Of a stretch of 64,000 bases of DNA, positions 54,808 to 64,000 are shown piece after piece. The stretch lies in the NCBI GenBank assembly GCA_963846495.1, contig CAWJWP010000013.1, forward strand, positions 1 through 64,000. The letters run 5' to 3'. The notes beneath the pieces are model-generated. The model was given only the letters and a program-made list of their open reading frames with translations. It ran no database searches and was not told where the DNA came from. Source of the stretch: DASYQD01 sp963846495 (GTDB taxonomy: Bacteria; Acidobacteriota; Thermoanaerobaculia; Multivoradales; JAIOJS01). The position numbers and the translations under genes are program-made. Within the stretch, counting starts at the first letter, position 1; each line of letters begins with the position of its first letter.

Positions 54808-55314
54808 GTGCGCGCGCTGCAGGTCGCCTTCACCACCGCCTACTCGGCGACCAGCGTCCTCTTCCTCGTCGCCGGCGTGGCGCTCGTCGTCTCGGCGGCA
54901 GCCAGCCTCTTCGCCGCGGCGACTCTCGATCAAGAGCCGCGCGCGCGGCTCGACCAGGTGCTGGAGGCGATCGCGCTGCTCACCATCGCGGTGGCGGCGC
55001 TCGAGCTGGGGCAGACCATCCTCGAGGAAGAGGTGCTGCGCCGCGCGCAGATGAGCGCCCCGACGCGCGTGCGGCGGTTCCTCTCGCGCTTCATGGTGGT
55101 GATCGTCGTGGCGCTCTCCATCGAGGCGCTGGTGGGCGTCTTCCAGCTCCTGCACCGCGATCCGTCGCGGCTGCCGCACGTGGCCGCGGTCGGCGTCGCG
55201 GCCGCCGCGCTGCTCGTCGCCTGGGGCGTGTTCATCCACCTCAACCGTTCCGCCGAGGAGCTCGAGCCGGAGGCGATGGCGGAGGCGAAGGGCGAGGACC
55301 GCAACCTCGGCTGA
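54808..55314 (+). CDS. Four-helix membrane protein of unknown function
   Basis: 168 residues from GTG 54808. Helices ATSVLFLVAGVALVVSAAAS, AIALLTIAVAALELGQTILE, FMVVIVVALSIEALVGVFQL and HVAAVGVAAAALLVAWGVFI are visible, with a charged loop and a Glu-rich tail (SAEELEPEAMAEAKGEDR). The frame stays open back to 54724 and encodes a plausible cytoplasmic extension (SKLRPKTDETDAGEKKPALA) without any start codon, so the true N-terminus may be lost to an error or the gene may start at GTG 54808. No family recognised. Confidence 0.55.
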   Translation: MRALQVAFTTAYSATSVLFLVAGVALVVSAAASLFAAATLDQEPRARLDQVLEAIALLTIAVAALELGQTILEEEVLRRAQMSAPTRVRRFLSRFMVVIVVALSIEALVGVFQLLHRDPSRLPHVAAVGVAAAALLVAWGVFIHLNRSAEELEPEAMAEAKGEDRNLG

Positions 55315-55479
55315 CCGGCAGCAGGCCGGCCGGGCACGCTTCTTGCCCTTGGCCGACGGCGTGAGCGAACCAAGAAACGCCCGACCCCGCGGCTGGTCGT
55401 CGTCACCGACGACGCCGGCGTCGCGCCGCGATCCGCGGCGCGGAGGGGTCGGCGTTCTCCATAACTCGGAGCCGCCCTA

Positions 55480-55617
55480 ATGGCAACCTGGCTGATCCTC
55501 GTCGGCATCCTGCTGCCGATTGCATCGTTGCTGCAGCTCGTCGATTCGCGTCCGGTACGGCCGAGACGCGTTCCCGTGCTCGCAGCGACGCAACGCGCGC
55601 GCCGAATCCGACTTTAG
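55480..55617 (+). CDS. Possible single-helix small protein
   Basis: A 45-residue frame: MATWLILVGILLPIASLLQL, then an Arg-rich tail VDSRPVRPRRVPVL. A CGGAG lies about nine bases before the ATG. One membrane helix with a basic tail is a common small-protein form, but length alone gives little support. The rest of the gap 55315-55792 contains nothing else recognisable. Confidence 0.35.
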   Translation: MATWLILVGILLPIASLLQLVDSRPVRPRRVPVLAATQRARRIRL

Positions 55618-55792
55618 GGAAGGTGGCGAGCGCGCTCTCGCCTCGGCGAGGGCGCGCTCGACTCCGTCATCCCGGCGACCACGTTGCCTCGGCGACTCGT
55701 CCGGCAGCGCAGCTCCACGCGAGCCGCGCTCCAGGCGAGGAGCAAGTCGAGGTGCAGGAGTCGACGACCGACCGGCCAGGTCGGAGCTGATC

Positions 55793-57550
55793 ATGAACCC
55801 TTCACACACGGCACGTCCTGCTTCCTCTCCGCGATCGTCTCGACCAGTTTCACGAATCGTCACCTTTGCCGCGTTCGTCGCGCTGTCGAGCCTCGTCGCC
55901 TGCCAGCGCGGCGACCTCGGCGCCGACGCCTTCGTCGCGCTCGTCGGACCGCGTGGCGGCGACGCACCGGTGGTCGAGACGCCGCGTCCGGAGGTCGACC
56001 TCTCTCGCGCTTTGCAAGAGTTTCAGCGGCCGCCGTTCGATCTGCCGGACCCCGCTGATCGCGAGCTGCGCGCGGCGCTGCGCACCTTCTACGAAAAGCG
56101 CGACGTACAGCCGGCGTGGTTCGCGGAGGGCCGCCCGCTGCCCGAGGCGCGGCAGCTGCTGCTGGTGCTCGCGCGGCTCGACGAGGTCGGCCTCGACTCC
56201 GCCGACTATCGCGTCCCGGCGCTCACGCAAGCGCTGGCCGGCGCGATGCGCGGCACCGGCGCGGCCGGCGACGCCGAACAGCTCGAGCTCGGGCTCACCT
56301 GGGCCGCCCTGCTCGCCGCCTCCCACCTCCATCAGGGCCGCGTCGCCGCGGACGAGCTGCGCTCGCGCTGGCAGATCGAGCGCGAGCCGATCGACCTCGC
56401 CGCGGTGCTGGCGACGGCGCTGCACGATGGCGAGATCGAGAAGACGCTGCGCGGTCTCGACCCCGACCACCCGCAGTTCGCCGCTCTACTGCAGGCGCTC
56501 CAGCGCTATCGCCACATCGCGGCGGCCGGCGGCTGGCCGCTGGTGCCGAAGGGGAAAGTGATCGGCGAAGGCGACAGCGGCGACGCCGCGCGCTTGCGGG
56601 CGCTGGCGCAACGCCTCCACGCCGAAGGCTTCCTCACCGCGGTGCCGGCGGAGTATCAGCAGGCCGCCGAGGTGACAGCCGCGGGCTCGCTCGTCTACTC
56701 CGCCGACCTCGCCGACGCCGTGCGCGCCTTCCAGCGCACGCGCACGCTCCAGCCCGACGGGCGCCTCGGCCCCGAGACCCAGGCGGAGCTGGCGGTGCCG
56801 GTCGAGGAGCGGCTGCGCCAGATCGCGCTCAACGTCGAGCGCTGGCGCTGGGTGCCCGACGACTTCGGTGCCACCACGGTGCTGGTCAACATCCCCGGCT
56901 ACACGCTCGACGTCGAGCAGGACCGCACCATCGTCGAGTCGATGGCGGTGGTCGTCGGCGGCAAGGGGTGGGAGACGCCGGTGTTCGGCGACCAGATCGA
57001 GCACCTCGTCCTCAACCCCTACTGGAACGTGCCGCCGCGCATCCTCGCCGAGGAGGTGCTGCCGCGGATCCAGTCCGACCCGAGCTATCTCGCCACCCAC
57101 GACATGGAAGTGGTGCGCGGCGAGAGCGACGCCGCCGCGGTCGCCGACCCGCTGATGCTCGGCGTCGACCGCGGCCTGCGCGTGCGTCAGCGGCCGGGGC
57201 CGAACAACCCTCTCGGCCAGGTCAAGTTCATGTTCCCCAACCGCCACAACGTCTACCTCCACGACACGCCGTCGCAGAGCACCTTCGCGCGGGCGGACCG
57301 CAGCGCCAGCCACGGCTGCATCCGCGTCGAGCGGCCGGTCGAGCTCGCCGAGCTGCTGTTGCGCGGCTCCTCGTGGTCGCCCGAGCGGCTGCGCACGACG
57401 ATCGCTTCTGGCCAGCCGGCGCACGTGCAGCTGCCGCAGAAGCTGCCGGTGTACCTGCTCTACTTCACCGCCAGCGTGCGCCCCGACGGAGAGCTGCACT
57501 TCTACGAGGACGTCTACGGCATCGACGCGGCTCACCGCGCGCGCGGCTGA
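55793..57550 (+). CDS. L,D-transpeptidase (YcbB/LdtD-like) lipoprotein
   Basis: 585 residues. N-terminal lipobox in SLVACQRG, a scaffold domain, a peptidoglycan-binding helix bundle (LADAVRAFQRTRTLQPDGRL, GPETQAELAVPVEERLRQIA), then the YkuD catalytic domain with the SHGCIR motif and nucleophile Cys509. The upstream His is in HNVYLHDTPSQ. YcbB-type enzymes make 3-3 cross-links in peptidoglycan. ATG 55793 is preferred over longer in-frame starts because the signal begins there. It may cooperate with the NamZ fusion in wall remodelling; this is inference. Confidence 0.87.
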   Translation: MNPSHTARPASSPRSSRPVSRIVTFAAFVALSSLVACQRGDLGADAFVALVGPRGGDAPVVETPRPEVDLSRALQEFQRPPFDLPDPADRELRAALRTFYEKRDVQPAWFAEGRPLPEARQLLLVLARLDEVGLDSADYRVPALTQALAGAMRGTGAAGDAEQLELGLTWAALLAASHLHQGRVAADELRSRWQIEREPIDLAAVLATALHDGEIEKTLRGLDPDHPQFAALLQALQRYRHIAAAGGWPLVPKGKVIGEGDSGDAARLRALAQRLHAEGFLTAVPAEYQQAAEVTAAGSLVYSADLADAVRAFQRTRTLQPDGRLGPETQAELAVPVEERLRQIALNVERWRWVPDDFGATTVLVNIPGYTLDVEQDRTIVESMAVVVGGKGWETPVFGDQIEHLVLNPYWNVPPRILAEEVLPRIQSDPSYLATHDMEVVRGESDAAAVADPLMLGVDRGLRVRQRPGPNNPLGQVKFMFPNRHNVYLHDTPSQSTFARADRSASHGCIRVERPVELAELLLRGSSWSPERLRTTIASGQPAHVQLPQKLPVYLLYFTASVRPDGELHFYEDVYGIDAAHRARG

Positions 57551-57636
57551 GCCGCTCAGCCCTTCTTGCCGCCGCCTCGGTCGGCCCCGCTGCTCGGCGG
57601 CATCGTCTGCGAGGGCTTCAAGCTGGTGCTATGGCG

Positions 57637-59346
57637 TCAGTCCGCCCAACGGCGCGTGCCCAAGGCCGGCCGGAAGCCGACTCGGGCGGCTTCGGCGTTG
57701 GCACAACTGCCTGCCGTCGCCATGCAGGCGAACACGCGATCGACCAGCTGTGAGGCCGAGGGATCGGTCGGCAATAACGGAGATGTGGCGGCGATCTGCG
57801 CATCGACGCGTGCGCGCACCGTCGCGGGGCTCACCGGGGTATCTATGCAATAGGAGCTCTGCAACCACTCGTTGGTACAAAGTTCTGCCTTCAGCGGCAG
57901 CGTGAATGAGCCCACTTCGGGCGTGGTTGTGGCCAACAAGTAGCCAAGCTGCTGTTCCGTGCGGTCGATGGATGCGATCGCCACCGCGGCCTCGACTGGC
58001 GGGCCGGTCCTGAGCCCAACGGGCATGCCTGGCTCGAACTGCAGACCGCGCGCCTGGAATTCGCTTGCCGGTCGCCAGATGGCCTCGAAGTACTGCATGG
58101 CCGCGGCGCCCGGGCTGGTGATCGGCTCGCCGGCCACGGTTGTCGGCCAACTCGGGACGTAAGGACCGCCGGCGCCCTGGCTGATGAAGTCGTCGCCATG
58201 CTCGACGACACGCATCCGGCTGAAGTCTCCCCAGTGAAACGCCAACGCACTGTGCGCCGACGACCACGGCACCGCCGAGTCGTCGCGGCGGCGAACGACC
58301 CGCAGCGGAATGTTGACGCTCCGCGCTAAGTCGTAGAGCAGGTTCGACGCCGAGTGGCACCCGTTGCGCAGGACGATCGCATGCCCGAGATCGCCGAACG
58401 ACGTCTCCGGCAGGTGTCGGCCCCGCAGGCGGTCACGCACTTGCGCCGACCGCGCGATCTCGAGCGGCTGGAACTGCAGGCCGCGGCCGCCCAACAACTC
58501 CGTTCGGTCGTGAAACACGTTATGCGCAAAAAACAGCGAGATTGCGCCGAGCGTTTCTTCCTGCGTGGTGCCGAGGAGCGACGTGGCTATCGTCGAATTC
58601 GTGCCGGTGATGAAGCGATAGCCGTCGCGCGGGTCGCAGATCATGTACTCGAGCGCGCCGATCGCGCGCGGCGGAGACGTGCGATCCAGGATCTCGCCGC
58701 GCCTGCTCATGACCGGCGTCGCCAGCAGGGAGAAATAGTGGTACGAATCGAAGAGCTGCTCTAGCTCACTCGGCGTCATCTGAAACAGTGACCAGTGCGT
58801 CGCGCCCTCGCGCACTTCGAACAACAAGGCATGCGCCACGTGCGCCGCGAAGATGCGGAAAGCCTGATCTTCGGTGTATTTGATCCTGGCCAGCGTGTCG
58901 GGGACCGGGTCGTCTCCGGCAACGGGGACGTTGAAGCTCGGATCGTCGAGCGGATCCGGGCAGCGCAAGAAGCCGCTGATGTCGGCGTTGGGATTGGCGC
59001 CCAAAGTAACGAAGATCGAGCTCAGGTCCTGTTGCCGCCAAGCTGGCCATTCGGCGTAACGCAACCGCGTGGGCGTGGGGGTGGGTGTGGGCGTCGGCGG
59101 GTTGTTGAACGTGAAGCGCAGGACGTCGCCGATCTGCGGACAATCGGTCAGAAACCGACGAAACAGCAGCCCGGCGAACTGGGGGTTGGGAATGGTGCCG
59201 CCGCGCGCGACGGCCGCGGCAGTGGCGAGCATTCCAGGACAGACGTCTCGCCCCGGCACCGGCTGGGCTGCCGCTGGGATGACCGACAGGCCAAGCGAGG
59301 TGAGGGCGAGAAAACAGCACGCCAGCACTCCTGCTCGGTGTCGCAT
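57637..59346 (-). CDS. Secreted transglutaminase-like protein with Thr-Pro linker
   Basis: 569 residues. Signal peptide (MRHRAGVLACCFLALTSLGL, then SVIPAAAQP), a Cys-containing N-domain, and a TPTPTPTPT linker coded by the simple repeat at 59069-59100. The main domain has RNGCHSASNLLYDLARSVNI and HSALAFHWGDFSRMRVVEHG. The Cys, His and Asp order recalls the transglutaminase-like/papain fold, so an active-site Cys in NGCHS is likely but unproven. The C-terminal part has further Cys pairs (ELCTNEWLQSSYCIDTP). ATG 59346 follows GGAGGT. No close family is recognised. Confidence 0.6.
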   Translation of the reverse strand: MRHRAGVLACCFLALTSLGLSVIPAAAQPVPGRDVCPGMLATAAAVARGGTIPNPQFAGLLFRRFLTDCPQIGDVLRFTFNNPPTPTPTPTPTRLRYAEWPAWRQQDLSSIFVTLGANPNADISGFLRCPDPLDDPSFNVPVAGDDPVPDTLARIKYTEDQAFRIFAAHVAHALLFEVREGATHWSLFQMTPSELEQLFDSYHYFSLLATPVMSRRGEILDRTSPPRAIGALEYMICDPRDGYRFITGTNSTIATSLLGTTQEETLGAISLFFAHNVFHDRTELLGGRGLQFQPLEIARSAQVRDRLRGRHLPETSFGDLGHAIVLRNGCHSASNLLYDLARSVNIPLRVVRRRDDSAVPWSSAHSALAFHWGDFSRMRVVEHGDDFISQGAGGPYVPSWPTTVAGEPITSPGAAAMQYFEAIWRPASEFQARGLQFEPGMPVGLRTGPPVEAAVAIASIDRTEQQLGYLLATTTPEVGSFTLPLKAELCTNEWLQSSYCIDTPVSPATVRARVDAQIAATSPLLPTDPSASQLVDRVFACMATAGSCANAEAARVGFRPALGTRRWAD

Positions 59347-59483
59347 GAGCACCTCCGAATGAGGGGCTGCCGTCGTCGAAAGCACAGAGGGGCGGCGGCG
59401 AATGGCCTGGCGAGGAAGTTTAGCGCCTTGGTGGGTGCCTGTGGCCCTACGCTCGCGGCGCTAAAGCACTGCTGGCCGGCGGC

Positions 59484-59705
59484 TCAGCTCTTCTTGCCGC
59501 CGACGAGCAGCAGGCCGGCGCCGACGACGATGGCGCCGACGCCGGCCCACAGCGGGACGTTGACGCGCTCTTTCTCCTCGACCGAGAACTCGATGGGGCC
59601 GAGGTGCGCCTCGTGCTTCTCCTTGGTGTAGCTGAAGCCGCCGTAGACGAGGGCGAGGATGCCGAGGACGATGAGGATGATGCCGACCAGCTTGATTGCG
59701 CTCAT
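59484..59705 (-). CDS. Small two-helix membrane protein (DUF3185-like)
   Basis: 73 residues. MSAIKLVGIILIVLGILALV is the first helix, a short loop with LGPIEFSVEEKERVNV follows, and LWAGVGAIVVGAGLLLVGG is the second. The pattern is common in bacterial small membrane proteins near signalling or stress genes. Its start overlaps the stop of the upstream gene (ATGA). It is the last gene of the chemotaxis-like operon. Confidence 0.65.
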   Translation of the reverse strand: MSAIKLVGIILIVLGILALVYGGFSYTKEKHEAHLGPIEFSVEEKERVNVPLWAGVGAIVVGAGLLLVGGKKS

Positions 59706-60010
59706 CTGCCGTTGCCCTCCTTGACCATGGAATCGCGGCTCGCCGCGTGCTCCGCCTCGCTCGACGCATCGCCGTAGCGCTCGCGCAGGGCCAGGATGTC
59801 GTTGCGGAACGCCGCCACCTTCGTCGGCCCCATGTAGACCTTCGCCGTCATGTCGATGCCGGCGGCGAGCCGCTCGAGGCGGTCGCCGGTGAGCGTCTCG
59901 GGCGCCTCGCCGCGCTGGACGATGCGGATGCGGCGGCGGATGTAGTCCTCCGCCGCCGGCCCCATGTAGTTGCGGGCGATGCGGATGACGTCGCGATAGA
60001 GCTCACCCAA
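59702..60010 (-). CDS. Small cytoplasmic protein of unknown function
   Basis: 102 residues from TTG 60010, with GGGAG eight bases upstream. GELYRDVIRIARNYMGPAAE and DYIRRRIRIVQRGEAPETLT suggest an all-helical protein; AALRERYGDASSEAEHAAS-like charged sequence forms the tail. No family is recognised. It sits 17 bases after the Cache-HAMP gene and overlaps the next gene (ATGA), so it likely belongs with the sensor operon. Confidence 0.55.
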   Translation of the reverse strand: MGELYRDVIRIARNYMGPAAEDYIRRRIRIVQRGEAPETLTGDRLERLAAGIDMTAKVYMGPTKVAAFRNDILALRERYGDASSEAEHAASRDSMVKEGNGR

Positions 60011-60027
60011 GTCGAAGGCTCCCGCCG

Positions 60028-61388
60028 CTACTCACCCGGCTCCTCTTCGAACGTCTCCTCTTCCTCCTCGACGCGCGAGTGCTCGCGGAAGAACTTGATC
60101 GCCGCCACCATGCGGTCGAAGCTGTCGGCGAGCTCGCCCACCTCGTCGCGCGAGCGGATGTCGAGCTGCACGTCGAAGTCGCCGCGGCTGATCTTGTCGG
60201 CCGCCTCGCGCAGCTCGCACAGCGGCTGCACCAGCGCGCGCGCGGCGAGCACCGAGACGAAGCCGATGCCGAGCAGCAGCGGCACCGCCAGCGCCAGCGC
60301 GCGCAGCCCGGCGCGCACCGCCGGCGCGCAGCGCCTCGGAGCGCTCGATCTGCGCCACCACCGCCCAGCCGAGCGAGGGCACCGGCTCCCACGCCGCCAG
60401 CACCTCGCGGTCGTGGTAGTCGCGCACGCGGCCGGCGCCGCGGCGCCCTTGCACCGCCTCCTGGACGCCGCGGCCGATGCGGTCGCCGAAGCGGATCGAG
60501 CGCTGCAGCGCGGCCTCGGGATCGAACCGCGTCGGCGCCACGAAGAGGACGCGGTCGCCGTCGCGCCGCGCGATGACGATCTCGCCCGTCTCCCCCAAAC
60601 CGGCGGTCTCGAGGGCGATGCCGAACAGGCTCTGCAGGTTGAGGCGCGCCGCCAGCACTCCCACTACACCGTGCCGTCCGTCCGAACCCAGGTCGCGGAT
60701 GGGCGTGGCGACGATCATCGTCAAGCGGTGGGTGATCGGCGACAGGAAGACCGGCTGCACGAAGGTGGCGCCGACGCCGCTCTTGAAGTACTGCAGCGCT
60801 TCGGCGTCATGACCCTCGTGCTCTTCGTGGGTCGAAGCCACGACGCGCCCGTCGCGGTCGATGACCATCAGCTCCTCGAACTGCCGCTGGTCCCAGAGCA
60901 GCAGCGCCAGCGCCTCGCGCAGCTGCACGAGCGGCGCGGAGGCACGGCCGGGCTGCGGCGCCGCCGCGTCGGCGGCCGTCGGGTGCGCCGGCCCGCTCAA
61001 CGGCAGCTCCTCGGCGTCCTTCAGCGGCGGCAGCTGACCCGGGGCCCGCCGGCCGCGGCAAGGCGCCGGACGCGGCAGCCGACGTCAACGCGCGCACCCG
61101 CGGCGCCAGCATGCCGGCGATGCGCTCGACCTGCGTGCGGCGGTCGAGGGTGAGCTGCTCGATCGCCTGCGCCTTGGCGGCGGCGATGCCTTCCAGCCCG
61201 TCGAGCGTGACGTTCTGGAAGGCGCGCCGCGTCGCCAGGTAGTCCCACAGCGCCTGCGCCAGCAGCGGCGCGATGGCGAAGGCGAGGAGCAGCAGCAGGA
61301 GCTTGGAGCGCCAGGTGTGGATCCAGGGGCCGAGCCGCTCCTGCAGCCGGCGACGCAGCCGCAGCTGCCGTGGGGGTGCGCTCGCCAT
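60028..61388 (-). pseudogene. Cache-HAMP membrane sensor without output domain, frameshifted
   Basis: About 453 residues once rejoined. N-terminal helix (SKLLLLLLAFAIAPLLAQAL), a long double-Cache-like sensor (VTLDGLEGIAAAKAQAIEQL, ELMVIDRDGRVVASTHEEH, ALQYFKSGVGATFVQPVFL), a second helix (LALAVPLLLGIGFVSVLAAR) and a HAMP module (LREAADKISRGDFDVQLDIR). It then stops with an acidic tail (EEEEETFEEEPGE). There is no methyl-accepting or kinase domain. Breaks lie near 61045 and 60325. It starts at ATG 61388, five bases after the cheB stop, so it probably feeds the CheR/CheB/hybrid-kinase system. Confidence 0.7.
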
Positions 61389-61393
61389 CGGCC

Positions 61394-62023
61394 TCACCGC
61401 CGGACCGCGGTCTGCACCATCTCGCGCAGGAAGCCGGCGATGTCGCCGAGCGGCAGCACGTGGTGCACGGCAGTGCGCTGGAGCGCCGCCAGCGGCGACA
61501 CCGGGCTGTGCGCCGAGCCGGGGTCCTCGACGACGGTGAGGCCGCCGCGCTTGGCCACCGCCTCGATGCCGGCGGCGCCGTCCTCGGACGATCCGGTGAG
61601 CAGCACCGCCGCCAGCCGCCGCCGGTAGGCTTCGGCGGCCGACTCGAAGAGCACGTCGATCGACGGCCGCGCCCACGACACCGGCCCTTCGACCGACAGC
61701 GTCAGCCAGCCGGGCTCGGCGAGCAGGTGGTAACCCGGCGGACCGAGGTAGACGGTGCCCGGCTCGATGCGCTCGCGGTCGCGCGGCTCGCACACCGGCA
61801 GCGGTGAGACGCTGCCCAGCAGGTGGGCGAGCGGCGAGTCGGCGTCGGGCCGGCGGTGCTGCACGACGGCCACCGCGGCGGGAAACTCCCGCGGCAGCTC
61901 GCCGAGCACCGTGCGCAGCGCCTGCAGGCCGCCGAGCGAGGCGCCGATCACCACCAGGTCGTAGTCGGCCCGTGGCTGCTGCTTCGAGAACCGGGGGTCG
62001 ACTTCGGCGCGGAGCGCCGTCAC
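61394..62023 (-). CDS. cheB: CheB-type methylesterase (catalytic domain only)
   Basis: 209 residues. YDLVVIGASLGGLQALRTVL has the catalytic Ser, AVVQHRRPD the His, and LTGSSEDGAAGIEAVAKRGG the Asp of the CheB triad. There is no receiver domain, so regulation differs from classical CheB. GTG 62023 overlaps the cheR stop (GTGA). Such stand-alone CheB proteins accompany CheR and hybrid kinases in non-flagellar systems. Confidence 0.88.
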   Translation of the reverse strand: MTALRAEVDPRFSKQQPRADYDLVVIGASLGGLQALRTVLGELPREFPAAVAVVQHRRPDADSPLAHLLGSVSPLPVCEPRDRERIEPGTVYLGPPGYHLLAEPGWLTLSVEGPVSWARPSIDVLFESAAEAYRRRLAAVLLTGSSEDGAAGIEAVAKRGGLTVVEDPGSAHSPVSPLAALQRTAVHHVLPLGDIAGFLREMVQTAVRR

Positions 62024-62880
62024 CGCACCCTCCGGTAGAGCCCGAGGCTCTCCACCAACGGCTCGTAGCGTTCGGCGAACGGCGTGTAGCGCAACGACTC
62101 CTTGACGCCCAACGCCAGCACGCCGAAGTTCACCAGGCTGTCGTAGAAGAGCCGGTGCACGCGCTCGCGCAGCACTTCGGAGAAGTAGATGAGGACGTTC
62201 CTGCAGAGGATGAGCTGGAACTCGTTGAAGGAGCCGTCGGAGACCAGGTTGTGCTGCGAGAAGACGACGTTGCGCCGCAGGTCCTCGCGCAGGATCGCGC
62301 TCTGGTGGTCGGCGGTGTAGTAAGTCGAGAAGTCCGCCTTGCCGCCGGCGCGGTGGTAGGCCGCCGTGTGCTCCTGCATGTCGCGCAACGGGAAGACGCC
62401 GCGCCGCGCCCGCTGCAGCAGCTCGTCGGACAAGTCGGTGGCGTAGATGCGGCAGCGATCGAGCAGCCCCTCCTCGTGGAGGAGGATGGCCATCGAGTAG
62501 ACCTCTTCGCCGGTCGAACAGCCGGCGTGCCAGATGCGCACGAAGGGGTAGGTGCGCAGCATCGGCAGCACCTGTCGCCGCAGGGCGCGGTAGACCTGCG
62601 GGTCGCGGAACATGCCGGTGACGTTGACCGACAGCGAGGCGATGAAGCGCTCGAGCGCCTCGGGGCGATGGAGCACGCGCTCCTGCAACGCCGACAGCGT
62701 GCGCACGCCTTCGGCGTTCATCGCCTTGCGCACCCGCCGCCGCAGCGAGGCCGGCGAGTAGCCGCGGAAGTCGTAGCCCCAGCGGCGAGCGATGCCGGTG
62801 AGCAGCAGGTCGAGCTCGAGGTCTTCGAGATCGTCCTCGACGGCCAGCTTGAGTCCCTGTTCCACTCGGTTGAGCTCCAC
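62020..62880 (-). CDS. cheR: CheR-type methyltransferase
   Basis: 286 residues. The N-terminal CheR helical domain (YDFRGYSPASLRRRVRKAMN) is followed by the SAM-binding domain with VRIWHAGCSTGEEVYSMAIL, RIYATDLSDELLQRARRGVF, and FNEFQLILCRNVLIYFS, the conserved catalytic block. It methylates Glu on a receptor or partner; here no classical receptor exists in the window. It overlaps cheB by four bases. Confidence 0.92.
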   Translation of the reverse strand: MELNRVEQGLKLAVEDDLEDLELDLLLTGIARRWGYDFRGYSPASLRRRVRKAMNAEGVRTLSALQERVLHRPEALERFIASLSVNVTGMFRDPQVYRALRRQVLPMLRTYPFVRIWHAGCSTGEEVYSMAILLHEEGLLDRCRIYATDLSDELLQRARRGVFPLRDMQEHTAAYHRAGGKADFSTYYTADHQSAILREDLRRNVVFSQHNLVSDGSFNEFQLILCRNVLIYFSEVLRERVHRLFYDSLVNFGVLALGVKESLRYTPFAERYEPLVESLGLYRRVR

Positions 62881-62959
62881 CCCTGACGCCCCCTCCCCCT
62901 GCCGCTCTAGATGCAGGGAGCGCGCCCGCCCACCCTCATGCCCTGGCTCGAGGTCATGT

Positions 62960-64000
<1,041 letters not shown>

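Noticed and set aside
57551..57600. Remnant of the DUF3185-like gene end (GGKKG-stop) near 57570
   Set aside because: Only about 20 bases resemble the end at 59484; could be chance in GC-rich sequence.
59069..59100. Short tandem GT-rich repeat as a CRISPR or phase-variable tract
   Set aside because: It encodes the Thr-Pro linker in frame and has no spacers; too short to call contingency-type.

Overview
The window reads as a stretch of chromosome from a GC-rich, Gram-negative soil or sediment bacterium, most likely an Acidobacteriota member (possibly Thermoanaerobaculia). The clues are the ADOP-type MacB/FtsX permeases next to a PadR repressor, ELWxxDGT-repeat proteins, a winged-helix/TPR membrane regulator, CHR chromate genes, and many lipoproteins and secreted proteins with strong AGGAGG-type ribosome sites or GTGA/ATGA stop-start overlaps. 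No rRNA, tRNA, CRISPR array, phage or intact insertion sequence was seen.

Layout. 0-8.5 kb: a cation/proton antiporter with a C-terminal rhodanese start (cut by the window edge), an erythromycin-esterase-like protein, an endonuclease/exonuclease/phosphatase protein, a cardiolipin-synthase-like PLD protein, a flavin oxidase, a Mug glycosylase, an AlkD-like repair protein and a small membrane protein. 8.4-17.5 kb: a small duplicated scrap of an ABC ATPase gene, two tandem ELWxxDGT proteins, then a sulfate-type ABC transporter whose ATPase (CysA fused to a universal-stress domain) is separated from its permeases CysT/CysW by four less GC-rich small genes. 17.5-25.6 kb: a sodium/solute symporter, a serine hydrolase fused to a NamZ muramidase domain, a Xre/RES toxin-antitoxin pair, a PAS histidine kinase with its OmpR-type regulator, and an aldo/keto reductase. 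25.6-34.2 kb (minus strand): ornithine-cyclodeaminase-like protein, PepT-like peptidase, membrane protein, PadR repressor and two large ADOP permeases. 34.3-38.5 kb: chrB, chrA, an MFS transporter, a nucleotidyltransferase remnant and an orphan beta-rich protein. 38.8-42.5 kb: a MacA/MacB-type tripartite exporter. 42.6-48.9 kb: a lipoprotein, a DUF4920 protein, a GT-C glycosyltransferase and a 1100-residue secreted metalloprotease. 48.9-49.9 kb: a gene-free convergent gap holding three long imperfect palindromes. 49.9-57.6 kb: winged-helix/TPR regulator, ECF sigma factor, small membrane proteins, a second cardiolipin-synthase-like gene, and an L,D-transpeptidase. 57.6-64 kb (minus strand): a secreted transglutaminase-like protein, then a chemotaxis-like signalling operon (three-receiver hybrid protein, CheR, CheB, a Cache-HAMP sensor and two small proteins).

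A striking feature is the uneven spread of broken reading frames. About thirty single-base frameshifts and one in-frame stop fall in the first 25 kb, and two more at 60-61 kb, while 25.6-60 kb is almost clean. The proteins on both sides of each break still match their families, so low-quality consensus sequence is the simplest explanation, but real decay cannot be excluded. Genes with two or more breaks are mostly typed as pseudogene below; read that as 'interrupted as given'.
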